A stretch of 64,000 nt of DNA. Source: Polaromonas sp. (GTDB lineage Bacteria > Pseudomonadota > Gammaproteobacteria > Burkholderiales > Burkholderiaceae_C). The DNA lies in contig JAAFIP010000007.1 in assembly GCA_013297865.1 (NCBI GenBank), positions 124,001-188,000 on the forward strand, read 5' to 3'. This document shows positions 24,680 to 34,157 of this stretch, in pieces. The first letter of the stretch is position 1. Every line of letters starts with the position of its first letter. The notes below the pieces were generated by a model, which was given only the letters and a program-made list of their open reading frames with translations, did no database searches and was not told the origin of the DNA. A program made the position numbers and the translations under genes.

Positions 24680-25834
24680 CTAAAGGGCTTGCCGGCGGTA
24701 ATCTGAAGGGGTTGTGCCAGTGAAGCGCTTGAAAGCAGCATTGAATGCGGCTTTGGAGTTAAACCCCGCCCCCAAACCTACTTCAAGCACGGTTTGGCTG
24801 CTGAAGGTGGGATCTTTCAGGCAACGCTTGGCTTCCTCTACGCGCAGACGGTTGATGTATTCAAAAAACGAGCAAGCCAGATGCTGATTCAATACCTGTG
24901 AGATCTGGTGCTGCGGCACGCCAACACGGTCCGCTAAATCGCCTAAAGTGAGATCACCTTCCAGATACGCTTTGTCCGTCGCCATAAACTGTGTCAGCTG
25001 GTCTGCCAGCGTCTGCATACGCTGCTCGGTTAAACCAGATTTTGCGTATTTGGCGGATACGGCGCTAGCGCTGGTCATGGGGTCAGTAACCTGATCTCCC
25101 ATAGAGGCGACATTCAGCGGCATATGCACCGGCGACTGCCGTTGCGCCAAAATTCCCAAGCTCAGTATCATCACGGCGGGTAACGCCGAGTTAACCATAG
25201 CCAAAAGAGGATGTTGCACCACAATGCCTAATATCCAAAAAAGTGCTGCGGCACTGGCGCCCCAGATAAGCGATTGAACCCAGTGTAAATTGACTTTTTG
25301 CAATGAAGAGTAGCTGTTTTCGACATTTTTAGCATGCGTACTGACTAAACGGAAGGCAGCTGAGCAGTAACCGAGTAACTGGGCAACCGCCAACAACACA
25401 AAAACCACCGTGTAGGCAGTGGGCATGAACTCCGACTGCCCTTGATCTGCATCCACTTGCACCTTGTTGGACAGAGCGAGCTGCACAGCAAACCACACAG
25501 CACACAGGGCTGCAGGCAACAGCGATAGCAGCAACGTGTGCAGGCGTGGGCGCACGCTTGAGATTAAGGTAGCGACATAAAAATAAAACAGTGGTGGCAG
25601 CAATAAAAATACAGCATCCAGAGCATTGCCACCCCAGTGGCCGCTACGCGGCTGTGACGCAATAAGCCACGCATCCCCCATCATCAGCAAGGCAAAGCAG
25701 GCGCAAAATGCTGCCAGAAAATCATTGGCATTTTGCGCAGAGCGTTGCATCAGCAAGGCTATTCCAAAGAACAGCCCCAGTGCTGCGCCAAACCCAGCCA
25801 GCGCAACGCTCCACAATCCCAAGGCATCAGTCAT
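24680..25834 (-). CDS. Membrane-bound AraC-family regulator
   Basis: 384-residue protein: about seven hydrophobic segments fill residues 8-250 (for example LWSVALAGFGAALGLFFGIA and LGYCSAAFRL), followed by an AraC/XylS DNA-binding domain (about 285-384) with LTLGDLADRVGVPQHQISQV and QTVLEVGLGAGFNSKAAFNA, ending FTGTTPSDYRRQAL. This layout links a membrane sensor directly to DNA binding without a kinase. The ATG at 25834 is used; the frame extends upstream. It is next to the serine hydrolase in the same orientation (154 bp), its probable target, and divergent from the hydroxylase. Confidence 0.83.
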   Translation of the reverse strand: MTDALGLWSVALAGFGAALGLFFGIALLMQRSAQNANDFLAAFCACFALLMMGDAWLIASQPRSGHWGGNALDAVFLLLPPLFYFYVATLISSVRPRLHTLLLSLLPAALCAVWFAVQLALSNKVQVDADQGQSEFMPTAYTVVFVLLAVAQLLGYCSAAFRLVSTHAKNVENSYSSLQKVNLHWVQSLIWGASAAALFWILGIVVQHPLLAMVNSALPAVMILSLGILAQRQSPVHMPLNVASMGDQVTDPMTSASAVSAKYAKSGLTEQRMQTLADQLTQFMATDKAYLEGDLTLGDLADRVGVPQHQISQVLNQHLACSFFEYINRLRVEEAKRCLKDPTFSSQTVLEVGLGAGFNSKAAFNAAFKRFTGTTPSDYRRQAL

Positions 25835-25921
25835 ATAAGCTTCAGTTTTAGCATGTGAGGATTCTAGTGTGCCCCCGAAGCAGGCCAAGATTCGACATAA
25901 TGCAACGTAAAGGAGCATTGC

Positions 25922-27130
25922 ATGGGTAAGGTCATTGTGTACGCCACGCCAGTCTTTCTCTTGCTGATGGCTATTGAGTTGGGTTGGGGTTGGCGTGCGC
26001 AGCGTAAGGGCACGGGCCGCAACACCTACCGCCTGGCCGACGCCCTCAACAGCCTGGGGCTGGGCATGATGAGCCAGTTCACTGCCGTCTTTACCCGGCT
26101 GCTGCGGCTGGGCATTTACAGCTTCATCTACTCAGCCGTCAGCCTGGTGCCGCCAGAGGCAGCGCGTGAATTCTGGAGCAGCTGGTATGGCTGGGTGCTG
26201 GCCCTGGTGTTTTATGATTTTTGCTACTACTGGCACCACCGCGCGGGCCACGAAGTGGCCATCGTCTGGGCCGCGCATGCGGTGCACCACCAAAGCCAGG
26301 ACTACAACCTGTCCACCGCACTGCGCCAAACCTCCAGCGGCGCGCTGCTGGGCTGGGTGTTTTATATCCCGATGGCCTTGGCAGGTGTGCCGCCCGTGGT
26401 GTTTGGCATCGTCGCGCTGATTGATCTGCTCTACCAGTTCTGGGTGCACACCGAGCAGGTGGGCAAGCTGGGCTGGTTTGACCGCTGGTTCTGCAGCCCG
26501 TCCAACCACCGCGTGCACCATGCCGTGAACGACGCGTATCTGGACAAAAACTACGGTGGTATCTGGATGGTGTGGGACAGAATGTTTGGCACCTTCAAAG
26601 ACGAAGACCCGGCCAACCCCTGTGTCTACGGCACGCGCGCTCCCCTCAACAGCTGGGACCCGCTGTGGGCCAATGCGCAGGTGTATGCGGGCCTGGCCCA
26701 CAGTGCATGGCACGCACGCAGCTGGGCGGACAAACTGCGCGTCTTCTTCAAGCCCCCAGGCTGGCGGCCTGCAGATGTGGCAGAGCGTTTTCCTAAGAGT
26801 GTTTTTCAGTGGCAAACGGCACAGAAGTTTGAGGTGCCCGCCAGCAAAAGCGCGCAGGCACTTGCTGTCGTGCTGCTGTTGGTCATGATCCAGTGCGTGG
26901 GCTTGTTTTTGTGGTTTGCAGGCCGCATGCCCCTGACAGGCTGGGCCTGGGGCGTGGCCCTGCTAACTGCTACGCTGTGGGTGCAGGGCGCTCTGCTGCA
27001 GCGCAGACTTTCAGTGGGCTTGGCGCTCGTCTGCCTGGCTGCGCTAGTCGCACTGACTATGTGGTCGCCCCTGCCGCAGTGGATCAGCTTCAGTCAATAC
27101 AACCAGGAATTCTTCCGTTTGCCAAAGTAA
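25922..27130 (+). CDS. Sterol desaturase / fatty acid hydroxylase-family membrane di-iron enzyme
   Basis: 402-residue membrane protein of the fatty acid hydroxylase superfamily. Its His boxes are WHHRAGH (HxxxH), HAVHHQS (HxxHH) and SNHRVHHAVN (HxxHH), together binding two irons for O2-dependent lipid hydroxylation or desaturation. Four or more helices precede and surround them, and the C-terminal ~100 residues add several further membrane segments beyond the minimal family core. AAAGGAG lies 7 bases before the ATG. The gene is divergent from the AraC-type regulator with an 87-bp gap. The lipid substrate is unknown. Confidence 0.85.
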   Translation: MGKVIVYATPVFLLLMAIELGWGWRAQRKGTGRNTYRLADALNSLGLGMMSQFTAVFTRLLRLGIYSFIYSAVSLVPPEAAREFWSSWYGWVLALVFYDFCYYWHHRAGHEVAIVWAAHAVHHQSQDYNLSTALRQTSSGALLGWVFYIPMALAGVPPVVFGIVALIDLLYQFWVHTEQVGKLGWFDRWFCSPSNHRVHHAVNDAYLDKNYGGIWMVWDRMFGTFKDEDPANPCVYGTRAPLNSWDPLWANAQVYAGLAHSAWHARSWADKLRVFFKPPGWRPADVAERFPKSVFQWQTAQKFEVPASKSAQALAVVLLLVMIQCVGLFLWFAGRMPLTGWAWGVALLTATLWVQGALLQRRLSVGLALVCLAALVALTMWSPLPQWISFSQYNQEFFRLPK

Positions 27131-27154
27131 GCAGCACCATCTCTGCGCACGGCG

Positions 27155-28180
27155 TTATTTCAGCGGCACATAGCCTGTATCCTGAATCAGTTTTTGCCCT
27201 GGCGCACTCAGCATCCAATCCATGAACTTGCGTGTAGAGGCTTTGGGCTCGCCAGCAGTCACCATAAAAACATCCACCGTAAATGGGTAGGTGCCATTGC
27301 GGATATTGTCTGCCGTAGGCGCAATGCCATCCACCGCGAGCAGCTTGATGGCTGCTGAATTTTGCATTTGGGTGGCGTAGTAGCGAAATGAATACCCAAT
27401 AGACTGCGAAGCATTGCGGTACGAGGCCACACGCCTGACTGCGCCACCCATGCCTCGCACTTTTTCCTCCTGCAGTGGCGCGCGCATTTTTTCGCTTCGC
27501 ATCACCTTGGCCAGCATGATGGTCTGGCTGCCGGAGTTTTCAGGGCGCTGAAAAGCCATTACCGTTTCACTGCTGCCGCCAACCTCGTCCCATTTCTTGA
27601 CGCGGCCAGAATAGATATCGCGAATTTGCTGTGCGGTTAAATTGCTGAGCGGATTTTTGTCACTCACCAAAAAAACAAATGCTTCTTTTGCCACCGGGGT
27701 CAGATTGAGCTGGATGTTTTTTTCGGCAGCTAGTTTCTTGTGCGCTTGCGAGGCCTGGGCGACGAAAATGACATCCACCTCGCCTTTGATCAGGCGTTCA
27801 TAAGCTTCCGGTGTTTTGCTGACTTTGATTTTTTCCGCAGCCTCAGGTGAATACAAGGCTTGGGCTGCGGCTGCATACACTGGATAAGCTGCGGTTGCGC
27901 CGTCTAGGCTGGGGGCTTCCTCCAGTGCAAATTTGATGGATGGATTGGGAGTTACTTTGACGAGTCGGTTATCGGTTGCAAATGGCTTGTACAGATCCAA
28001 GTTCACCTCTTCACTCGCCACTTCCTGGCCATAGGATTTGTCCACGATGTCTTTTTTACCCTGATAGCTGTTCCAGAAAAATGCCGTGGTTATTACCACG
28101 GCAGGTATGGCGACCAGCACCACAACCAAGGCTAGTGCACCTACCAGCATGGTTTTCAGAAAAAGCCAAACGGATTCCAT
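27155..28180 (-). CDS. Membrane-anchored PstS-like phosphate-binding protein
   Basis: 341-residue protein with one N-terminal membrane helix (TMLVGALALVVVLVAIPAVVITTAF) in place of a cleavable signal, then a PBP-like-2 domain: VDVIFVAQASQ, FVFLVSDKNPLSNLTAQQIR, IYSGRVKKWDEVGG and FQRPENSGSQT are the phosphate-binding-family segments. The ATG at 28180 has GGAG nine bases upstream. No PstCAB transporter genes are nearby, so it may sense or scavenge phosphate rather than feed an importer. Its base composition looks richer in A/T than ruvB beside it. Confidence 0.8.
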   Translation of the reverse strand: MESVWLFLKTMLVGALALVVVLVAIPAVVITTAFFWNSYQGKKDIVDKSYGQEVASEEVNLDLYKPFATDNRLVKVTPNPSIKFALEEAPSLDGATAAYPVYAAAAQALYSPEAAEKIKVSKTPEAYERLIKGEVDVIFVAQASQAHKKLAAEKNIQLNLTPVAKEAFVFLVSDKNPLSNLTAQQIRDIYSGRVKKWDEVGGSSETVMAFQRPENSGSQTIMLAKVMRSEKMRAPLQEEKVRGMGGAVRRVASYRNASQSIGYSFRYYATQMQNSAAIKLLAVDGIAPTADNIRNGTYPFTVDVFMVTAGEPKASTRKFMDWMLSAPGQKLIQDTGYVPLK

Positions 28181-28223
28181 CAGCTGGGTACTCCACAACG
28201 GACTGAGAAACGCCTGTCAGTCA

Positions 28224-29291
28224 TCAAGCTTCATCAAACATTCCACCCGCGACCTTAGGTGGCACCACGCCCAGATGTTTATACGCCGCCAGCGTCGCAA
28301 TACGCCCGCGTGGCGTGCGCTGCAAAAAACCTTGTTGGATCAAAAAGGGCTCGATCACGTCTTCAATCGTGTCGCGCTCTTCGCCGATGCTGGCTGCGAT
28401 GTTGTCCAGGCCGACGGGGCCGCCGTCGAAGCGGTGGATGACGGCTTCGAGCAGCTTGCGGTCCATGATGTCGAAGCCTTGCGGGTCTACGTCCAGCATG
28501 GCCAGGGCTTTGTTGGCGATGTCCAGCGTGATGATGCCTTTGCCCTTTACGTCGGCAAAGTCGCGCACGCGGCGCAGCAGGCGGTTGGCGATGCGTGGGG
28601 TGCCGCGCGAACGGCGGGCGATTTCAAAGCCGCCTTCTTCGTCCATCGGTGCGTTCAGCAGCGCCGCGCTGCGCTTGACGATGCGCGCCAGCTCCTCGGC
28701 GGTATAAAACTCCAGCCGCGCCACAATGCCAAATCGGTCACGCAGCGGATTGGTCAGCATGCCCGCCCGTGTCGTTGCGCCCACTAAAGTGAAAGGTTGC
28801 AAATCCAGCTTGATAGAGCGCGCCGCTGGGCCTTCGCCAATCATGATGTCGATCTGGTAGTCCTCCAGTGCGGGGTAGAGGATTTCTTCGACGACCGGAG
28901 AGAGCCGGTGAATCTCGTCGATGAACAGGACGTCGTTTTTTTCCAGATTGGTCAGCAGCGCCGCCAGGTCTTTGGGCTTTTCCAGCACCGGCCCCGAGGT
29001 CTGTCGCAGGTTCACGCCCAACTCATGCGCGATGATGTGACTCAATGTGGTTTTACCCAAACCCGGCGGCCCAAACAGCAGCACATGGTCCAGCGCCTCA
29101 CTGCGCATGCGCGCCGCGCCAATAAAAATCTCCAGCTGCTCACGTACCTTGACCTGCCCCACATATTCGTCCAGCAGCTTGGGCCGCAAAGCCCGCTCAA
29201 TCGCCTCTTCTTTGGGCGAGTCAGGCGCGGCAGACACCACGCGGTTGTTTGCGCGCTCGGGCAGGGAGAAATTGTCGGTTTGGATGGCCAT
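28224..29291 (-). CDS. ruvB: Holliday junction branch migration helicase RuvB
   Basis: 355-residue AAA+ motor of the RuvAB complex. It has [11 protein letters not shown], Walker [10 protein letters not shown], Walker [11 protein letters not shown], sensor 1 VGATTRAG and the C-terminal winged helix ([14 protein letters not shown]). Full length. It is separated from ruvA by a gene for a C13-type peptidase on the same strand, an unusual arrangement since ruvA and ruvB are normally adjacent. Confidence 0.96.
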   Translation of the reverse strand: MAIQTDNFSLPERANNRVVSAAPDSPKEEAIERALRPKLLDEYVGQVKVREQLEIFIGAARMRSEALDHVLLFGPPGLGKTTLSHIIAHELGVNLRQTSGPVLEKPKDLAALLTNLEKNDVLFIDEIHRLSPVVEEILYPALEDYQIDIMIGEGPAARSIKLDLQPFTLVGATTRAGMLTNPLRDRFGIVARLEFYTAEELARIVKRSAALLNAPMDEEGGFEIARRSRGTPRIANRLLRRVRDFADVKGKGIITLDIANKALAMLDVDPQGFDIMDRKLLEAVIHRFDGGPVGLDNIAASIGEERDTIEDVIEPFLIQQGFLQRTPRGRIATLAAYKHLGVVPPKVAGGMFDEA

Positions 29292-29322
29292 TATTTGTCC
29301 GTAGGCTGGGCTACTCGTTGGA

Positions 29323-30165
29323 TCACTGTACCACCCAGTCTTTCAGCGCCTGATTGCTCCAGACTTTGGCTGCTGTACCTATGGATATCTGCGGCAGAGA
29401 CGGGGGCGATAATTTTTGATTGCGCTCTTTCTGATCTACGGTCTTTTGGGCTTGCGCCATCAACTGCTCCAGAGAAAAGCTTGTCAACTCAGCCTGGTTG
29501 AGCAGCGCATCCATGAAGTAGGTATTGGTGCTGTGAAATTGACAGCCGAAGGATGAACGGTCTTTGGCAGACGCTGTCAGCACGATGCGGCTGGGTCCGC
29601 CCACTGCGGGTAGAAACGAACCGCTGTAGCAGGCGGACAGCAGTAAAAGAGTCTGCTTGCCGCGCAGGTCTTTGAGCCAATCGTTGAGCACCCTGGCGTT
29701 GACATGCGGGTAGTACTGGGTACTGAAGTTGACCGACAGGACATCCACATTGCCGTGGGTGGTCATCAAAATCACCGCCTTGTCATTGTCTCTGGCCAGT
29801 GCGCTGACTTTCTTGAGCACCTGCTCCATATTTTGTGTAGTGGCGTAGGGCCAGTCAGCATCCTGACCGAAGGCGGGGTTGCTGAGTTTCAGAACGATGG
29901 CGTTGGGGTCTATGGCGAGAACGCTTTTTTCCGCCAGCAGCACATCGCCCCGGAAAGCTCTGGATTGCGAATGCATGGCAAAGCCCGCAAAAATGATACG
30001 TCCTTCGGGCTTGCTGGCGCGCTGCTGGTCGGCTGCCTCCAGTTGCTGCTTGAGCAGTGCATCGCTCTTGGTTTTTCCTTCGCCCTGGTAGGGGCCTGTG
30101 GCGCAGCCCGCAAGAAAAAGTGCGAATAAAACGATCCAATGAGACAACCATAACTTTTTGTACAT
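29323..30165 (-). CDS. C13-family (caspase/legumain-like) lipoprotein peptidase
   Basis: 280-residue exported lipoprotein: signal [12 protein letters not shown] with lipobox Cys at about 21. The body has the caspase-fold His motif [12 protein letters not shown] and the Cys motif [13 protein letters not shown], together the HG...SACYSG dyad of family C13 (legumain-like) peptidases; a [13 protein letters not shown] strand follows. GGGAGAG lies upstream of the ATG at 30165. It sits between ruvA and ruvB on the same strand (21 and 31 bp gaps), so it is probably cotranscribed with them. Function in the cell envelope is unknown; nothing ties it to recombination except position. Confidence 0.78.
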   Translation of the reverse strand: MYKKLWLSHWIVLFALFLAGCATGPYQGEGKTKSDALLKQQLEAADQQRASKPEGRIIFAGFAMHSQSRAFRGDVLLAEKSVLAIDPNAIVLKLSNPAFGQDADWPYATTQNMEQVLKKVSALARDNDKAVILMTTHGNVDVLSVNFSTQYYPHVNARVLNDWLKDLRGKQTLLLLSACYSGSFLPAVGGPSRIVLTASAKDRSSFGCQFHSTNTYFMDALLNQAELTSFSLEQLMAQAQKTVDQKERNQKLSPPSLPQISIGTAAKVWSNQALKDWVVQ

Positions 30166-30186
30166 GTGCTCTCCCGTATCGTGAAT

Positions 30187-30759
30187 TTACTTGGCCAAAG
30201 CCTTCAGCGCCAATTTGATCCCCTCACTCACGCCACAATCCGCGGGCAGCGCCTTCAGTGCCAGCGCCGCATCGCGGTCGCTATAGCCCAGCGCGATCAG
30301 GGCTTGCAAAATGTCGGCTTGGCTGTCATTGACCACCGATGCGGTAATGCCGATATCAGCGCCCAGCTTGCCTTTGAGCTCCAGCATCAGGCGCTCGGCG
30401 GTTTTTTTGCCGATACCGGGGATTTTGGTGAGGCGATTGGCGTCTTGCAGGGTGACGGCTTGGGACAACTCGGCTACGCTCATGCCGCTCAGCACGCCCA
30501 GCGCCATCTTGGGGCCGACGCCGGAGATTTTGATGAGCTGGCGGAAGGTGGCGCGCTCTTGCGCGGTGCCAAAGCCAAACAAAATCTGCGCATCTTCGCG
30601 CACTACAAAGTGGGTGAGCAAACTCACTTTGTCGCCCAGGCCGGGCAGGTTGTAGAAGGTGCTCATGGGCACATCGACCTCGTAGCCTACGCCCGAGCAG
30701 TCGACGATGATCTGGGGGGGATTTTTCTCGGCCAGGGTGCCTGTGAGTTTGCCAATCAT
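30187..30759 (-). CDS. ruvA: Holliday junction DNA helicase subunit RuvA
   Basis: 190-residue tetrameric junction-binding subunit. [12 protein letters not shown] begins the OB-fold domain; helix-hairpin-helix motifs follow ([18 protein letters not shown] and [15 protein letters not shown]), then a flexible linker and the C-terminal domain that binds RuvB ([13 protein letters not shown]). The open frame runs far upstream over phoH, but ATG at 30759 is the family start. Complete. Confidence 0.95.
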   Translation of the reverse strand: MIGKLTGTLAEKNPPQIIVDCSGVGYEVDVPMSTFYNLPGLGDKVSLLTHFVVREDAQILFGFGTAQERATFRQLIKISGVGPKMALGVLSGMSVAELSQAVTLQDANRLTKIPGIGKKTAERLMLELKGKLGADIGITASVVNDSQADILQALIALGYSDRDAALALKALPADCGVSEGIKLALKALAK

Positions 30760-30834
30760 GGGTGCTTTGCTGCTGTGATGGTTGTATTGGGTGGGCTTTT
30801 CGCTAAGATGCGGGACTAACTTAGGATTATCCGC

Positions 30835-31761
30835 TTGATTATTCGCCACATTTTCTCTCCCAGCAACAATACCCGTATTGGCCACCTGTGCGGCCCTACC
30901 GATGAAAACCTGCGCCGTATCGAACAGGCACTGGGTGTGAAGATTGCCCACCGCCATGAGCAGTTCAAGGTGGACGGCCCCAAGGCGGCAGCCACGCGCG
31001 GCATGGAGCTTTTGCAGGCACTGTATGAGATAGCGGCCCGCCCCATCAGCCTGGAAACCCTGCAGCTGATGCTGGCGGGAGACGGCGACATGCTGGGCAC
31101 CGACAGCGCAGGCCTGCAAACCCGCCGCGCTGACCTGCGCGCCCGCACGCCCAACCAGGCCACCTACCTGGACAATATCGCCCAGCACGACATCACCTTT
31201 GGCATTGGCCCGGCGGGCACCGGCAAAACCTATCTGGCAGTGGCCAGCGCGGTGGACGCGCTGGAGCGCAGCGGCGTGCAGCGCATTGTGCTGACGCGCC
31301 CAGCCGTGGAGGCAGGCGAGCGCCTGGGCTTTTTGCCGGGCGACCTGACGCAAAAGGTAGACCCCTATCTGCGCCCGCTGTATGACGCGCTGTACGAGCT
31401 GATGGGGGTGGACAAAGTGCTCAAGGCTTTTGAGCGCCAGCAGATCGAGATTGCGCCCCTGGCCTTCATGCGCGGGCGCACGCTCAACCACAGCTTTATC
31501 ATTCTGGACGAAGCGCAGAACACCACGCCCGAGCAGATGAAAATGTTTTTGACCCGCATTGGCTTTGCCAGCAAGGCGGTGGTGACCGGCGATGTGAGCC
31601 AGATCGACCTGCCGCACGAACAGACCAGCGGCCTGGTGGAGGCTGACCAGGTGCTGCGGCGCGTGCAGGGTATCGCCCACAGCCGCTTTACCAGCGCCGA
31701 CGTGGTGCGCCACCCGCTGGTGGCGCGCATTGTGGACGCCTACGAAGCAGCCAAGAAGTAA
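30835..31761 (+). CDS. PhoH-like ATPase
   Basis: 308-residue cytoplasmic P-loop protein of the PhoH/YbeZ family, which works with YbeY in ribosome and RNA metabolism. An N-terminal KH-like region ([16 protein letters not shown]) is followed by Walker [17 protein letters not shown] in [18 protein letters not shown], and [20 protein letters not shown]. The start is TTG at 30835, in keeping with the family opening (L/M)I(I/L)RH(I/T)F(S/T)P; AGGA lies a few bases upstream. It is divergent from ruvA and followed by ybeY. Confidence 0.9.
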   Translation: MIIRHIFSPSNNTRIGHLCGPTDENLRRIEQALGVKIAHRHEQFKVDGPKAAATRGMELLQALYEIAARPISLETLQLMLAGDGDMLGTDSAGLQTRRADLRARTPNQATYLDNIAQHDITFGIGPAGTGKTYLAVASAVDALERSGVQRIVLTRPAVEAGERLGFLPGDLTQKVDPYLRPLYDALYELMGVDKVLKAFERQQIEIAPLAFMRGRTLNHSFIILDEAQNTTPEQMKMFLTRIGFASKAVVTGDVSQIDLPHEQTSGLVEADQVLRRVQGIAHSRFTSADVVRHPLVARIVDAYEAAKK

Positions 31762-31763
31762 AC

Positions 31764-31812
31764 GCTATACAAAATATAGCTGCTCCCGCGATATTTTAAA
31801 GGGCTAGAGCCT
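31764..31812 (-). repeat. Dispersed repeat copy E (between phoH-like gene and ybeY)
   Basis: Reverse copy with a perfect terminal hairpin GCTATA-CAAAA-TATAGC (31764-31780), core TGCTCCCGCGATATT and GGGCTAGAGCC at the other end. It fills the whole 57-bp gap in an otherwise tight operon. Confidence 0.8.
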
Positions 31813-31818
31813 GATTTG

Positions 31819-32277
31819 ATGATGAAAAACACAATGGAAACGACGATCAGCCTGCAGTTTGGCGATGTGCCTGATGCGCCTGCGCTGCGCAAGCTGCTGC
31901 CGCGCGCCAAAGTGCGCTCCTGGGTGCTGCATGCGCTGCAGGGCGCGGGCGAGATCACGGTGCGCATTGAGGGCCAGGCCGAGGCGCGGCGGCTGAACCA
32001 GCTGTACCGCCGCAAAGACTACGCCACCAATGTGCTGACCTTTGACTACGCCCAGGAGCCTGTAGTAATGGCTGATCTGGTGCTGTGCGCCGAGGTGGTG
32101 GCGCGCGAGGCGGCCGAGCAGGGCAAGAGCCTGCAGGCACACTATGCGCATCTGATCGTGCACGGCACCCTGCATGCCCAAGGCTACGACCACGAAGGCC
32201 GTCAAAGCGATGCTTTGGAGATGGAAGCGCTGGAGATTTTGCTGCTGGGCAGCCTGGGCTATCCCAATCCGTACTGA
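31819..32277 (+). CDS. ybeY: Endoribonuclease / rRNA maturation factor YbeY
   Basis: 152-residue metal-dependent RNase needed for 16S rRNA 3' maturation and ribosome quality control. The zinc motif is HGTLHAQGYDH (H3xH5xH), and LNQLYRRKDYATNVLTFDY is the other family signature. Start choice lies among ATGs at 31819, 31822 and 31834; a dispersed repeat copy forms its 5' leader. Follows the PhoH-like gene as in most proteobacteria; here the next gene is a TetR regulator rather than corC. Confidence 0.93.
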   Translation: MMKNTMETTISLQFGDVPDAPALRKLLPRAKVRSWVLHALQGAGEITVRIEGQAEARRLNQLYRRKDYATNVLTFDYAQEPVVMADLVLCAEVVAREAAEQGKSLQAHYAHLIVHGTLHAQGYDHEGRQSDALEMEALEILLLGSLGYPNPY

Positions 32278-32288
32278 AGGCACACGCC

Positions 32289-32909
32289 ATGGCCCGCCCC
32301 CAGTCTGCCGACCATCACCTCAAGCGCGACAACATCCTGGACGCTGCCGCCCAGTGTTTTGCCGAGCAAAGCTACCCCGCCGCCAGCATGGCAGGCGTGG
32401 CGGCCAAGGTGGGTGCCAGCAAAGCACGCATCTACCACTACTACGAAAGCAAGGACGCTCTGCTGTTCGATCTGCTGGACCGCTATACCCAGAAACTGCT
32501 GGCCATCGTGGGCGAGACCGAGGCGCATGCCCAGCGCCGCAAGCTCAGCGACCGGCAGGCCCTGCACGCGCTGGTGCATGCCTTTTTGGTGGAGTATGAA
32601 AACTCTGCCACGCGGCATGTGGCGCTGTTGGCTGACACCAAGTTTTTAAGCGACGTGGTGGATGATGCGCTGGGCAAGTCGCAGCGTGAGTTGATTTTGC
32701 AGCGCCAGCGCGATGTCGTCAGCGCCTTCACCCGCTTTCTGCGCCGCGCCTACCCCGAGCGCCTGACCGATGCCAACCAGACTGCCATCACCATGATGCT
32801 GATGGGCATGATCAACTGGACCTTCACCTGGCTGCGGCCTGGCGGCCCAATGAGCTATGCTGACTTTGCCGACGAGGTGGTTCTCACTCTGGAGCGCGGA
32901 CTGCAGTAA
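32289..32909 (+). CDS. TetR-family transcriptional regulator
   Basis: 206-residue regulator: N-terminal TetR helix-turn-helix (MAGVAAKVGASKARIYHYYESKDALL, about residues 34-59), then an all-helical ligand/dimer domain (LHALVHAFLVEYENSATRHVALL). The ATG at 32289 lies 11 bp after ybeY, so it may share that transcript. The targets are not evident; the gene is convergent with the double-SnoaL gene at 32992. Confidence 0.87.
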   Translation: MARPQSADHHLKRDNILDAAAQCFAEQSYPAASMAGVAAKVGASKARIYHYYESKDALLFDLLDRYTQKLLAIVGETEAHAQRRKLSDRQALHALVHAFLVEYENSATRHVALLADTKFLSDVVDDALGKSQRELILQRQRDVVSAFTRFLRRAYPERLTDANQTAITMMLMGMINWTFTWLRPGGPMSYADFADEVVLTLERGLQ

Positions 32910-32925
32910 TTTTGAATGCATTTTA

Positions 32926-32974
32926 GGCCGCCAGCCCAATAGAATATCGCGGGAGCAGCTATTAAATCTATAGT
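32926..32974 (+). repeat. Dispersed repeat copy F (between convergent genes)
   Basis: Forward copy: GGCCGCCAGCCCAATAGAAT, then ATCGCGGGAGCAGCTATTAA and ATCTATAGT, in the 82-bp gap between the TetR gene and the convergent SnoaL-like gene. Confidence 0.8.
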
Positions 32975-32991
32975 GAATGAATTGGCATCCG

Positions 32992-34029
32992 TCATGCAGA
33001 CTGCCTAGCTTTGACCTGCTGCGCCAGCCTTTCAAACAGGTCCACCCCCATCTGCAGCAACAGATCGGGCAGGTCGATCATCACCCAGTTTTCGCGCAAG
33101 GTTTCGCCCTCGCGACGCCACCAGTCGGCCACGCGCATGGTGATGGCTTTGTGGGTGGCAGGCGCGCCCAGGTAGTCGCCCGCATGCGTGGCGTGCACGC
33201 TGGGCCAGCCGGTGGAGGCGATGTAGTGGCCTTCGCTGATGCGGCTGATGTGGTTGCCACCCACCCGGTCTGGGAAGGCATGCAGAAACGGCTTTTGGTG
33301 GTGCTTTTGAAAGCCCTCCACCTGGCGCGAGGTGCCTATGCCGCAGGGCCCGTACCACATCATCTCAGGGTGCCAGAAGGCATGCATGCCCATGCTTTTG
33401 AGGTCTTTCTGGTTAAAGGATTTGAGGCCGCCAATCATGCGGTCCAGGCTGGCCATCGAGTCCAAAGCTGCCTGCGGGTCTTGTTCGCCAAGCAGCAGGC
33501 CGTCGTGCATCTGCGGGCCAGGAACGATCAGGCGCGCACCCGTGCTGCGCGGCAGTACCTCAATACCCACCTGGCGCATCACGTCCACCAAATCCAGCAA
33601 GATGCGCGCATCCACGATCTTGCCGTTTTCCACCCTGTAAAATTCGCCTATTCGCACATACACCGTGTCGCCACTGGCAGGAATGCCCAGCCAGTCGCGC
33701 TGCATCGTGCCGCACAGATAGCCATGCGCTGTGACCCATGTGCCCGCGCCACCGCAAAAACGCCCATCAAAATCACCTGCAAACAGCAAGTCACAGCGAC
33801 GCTCCAGATTGGGAAAAGCCTGCAGCAGTGGCTGCCAAAATTGGCTGTGCATGGCGTCGATGCCATGGATCTCGTTAATTGGATGAAACACGTGGCACTG
33901 TGCATCAGGTGTGAAAAATCGCTCCAGGCTCGTGCGCGAGTCTGCTGCAGTGGGTATGCTGGCGGTATTGCCTGGCAATTGCTGAAGGTATTGCCAAACC
34001 AGGTTTTTAGCGTGCTGAAGGTGTTGCAT
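32992..34029 (-). CDS. Tandem SnoaL/NTF2-like protein 1
   Basis: 345-residue soluble protein built of two NTF2/SnoaL-like cone folds (about 5-165 and 185-340). Domain 1 has FFTPDAQCHVFHPINEIHG and YVRIGEFYRVENGKIVDARILLDLVDV; domain 2 has FWHPEMMWYGPCGIGTSRQVEGF and ITMRVADWWRREGETLRENWVMIDLPDLL. SnoaL-like proteins include cyclases, isomerases and hydrolases without a common catalytic set, so function is open. It shares length and architecture with two further genes here (41271 and 45562), though sequence is more distant. Divergent from the GbdR-like regulator at 34158, with 128 bp between. Confidence 0.78.
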   Translation of the reverse strand: MQHLQHAKNLVWQYLQQLPGNTASIPTAADSRTSLERFFTPDAQCHVFHPINEIHGIDAMHSQFWQPLLQAFPNLERRCDLLFAGDFDGRFCGGAGTWVTAHGYLCGTMQRDWLGIPASGDTVYVRIGEFYRVENGKIVDARILLDLVDVMRQVGIEVLPRSTGARLIVPGPQMHDGLLLGEQDPQAALDSMASLDRMIGGLKSFNQKDLKSMGMHAFWHPEMMWYGPCGIGTSRQVEGFQKHHQKPFLHAFPDRVGGNHISRISEGHYIASTGWPSVHATHAGDYLGAPATHKAITMRVADWWRREGETLRENWVMIDLPDLLLQMGVDLFERLAQQVKARQSA

Positions 34030-34130
34030 TGCACGATTATTGCAAGCCTATGCACAGCAAGCAATGCTTCTTTTTTGAAATTTTCTAGGGTAATTACTGG
34101 GTTTTAGGGAAAATTGGATTTTCATAATGA

Positions 34131-34142
34131 ATACGAATGCAT
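34131..34142. promoter_or_regulatory. Shared operator core (site 1)
   Basis: ATACGAATGCAT, reverse complement of the 12 bases at 42402-42413. It lies in the divergent gap between a double-SnoaL gene and the GbdR-like regulator, the same arrangement as site 2. Its overlap with the ATG at 34137 favours the later start at 34158 for the regulator. Confidence 0.5.
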
Positions 34143-34157
34143 TTGCCGGGACAATTC

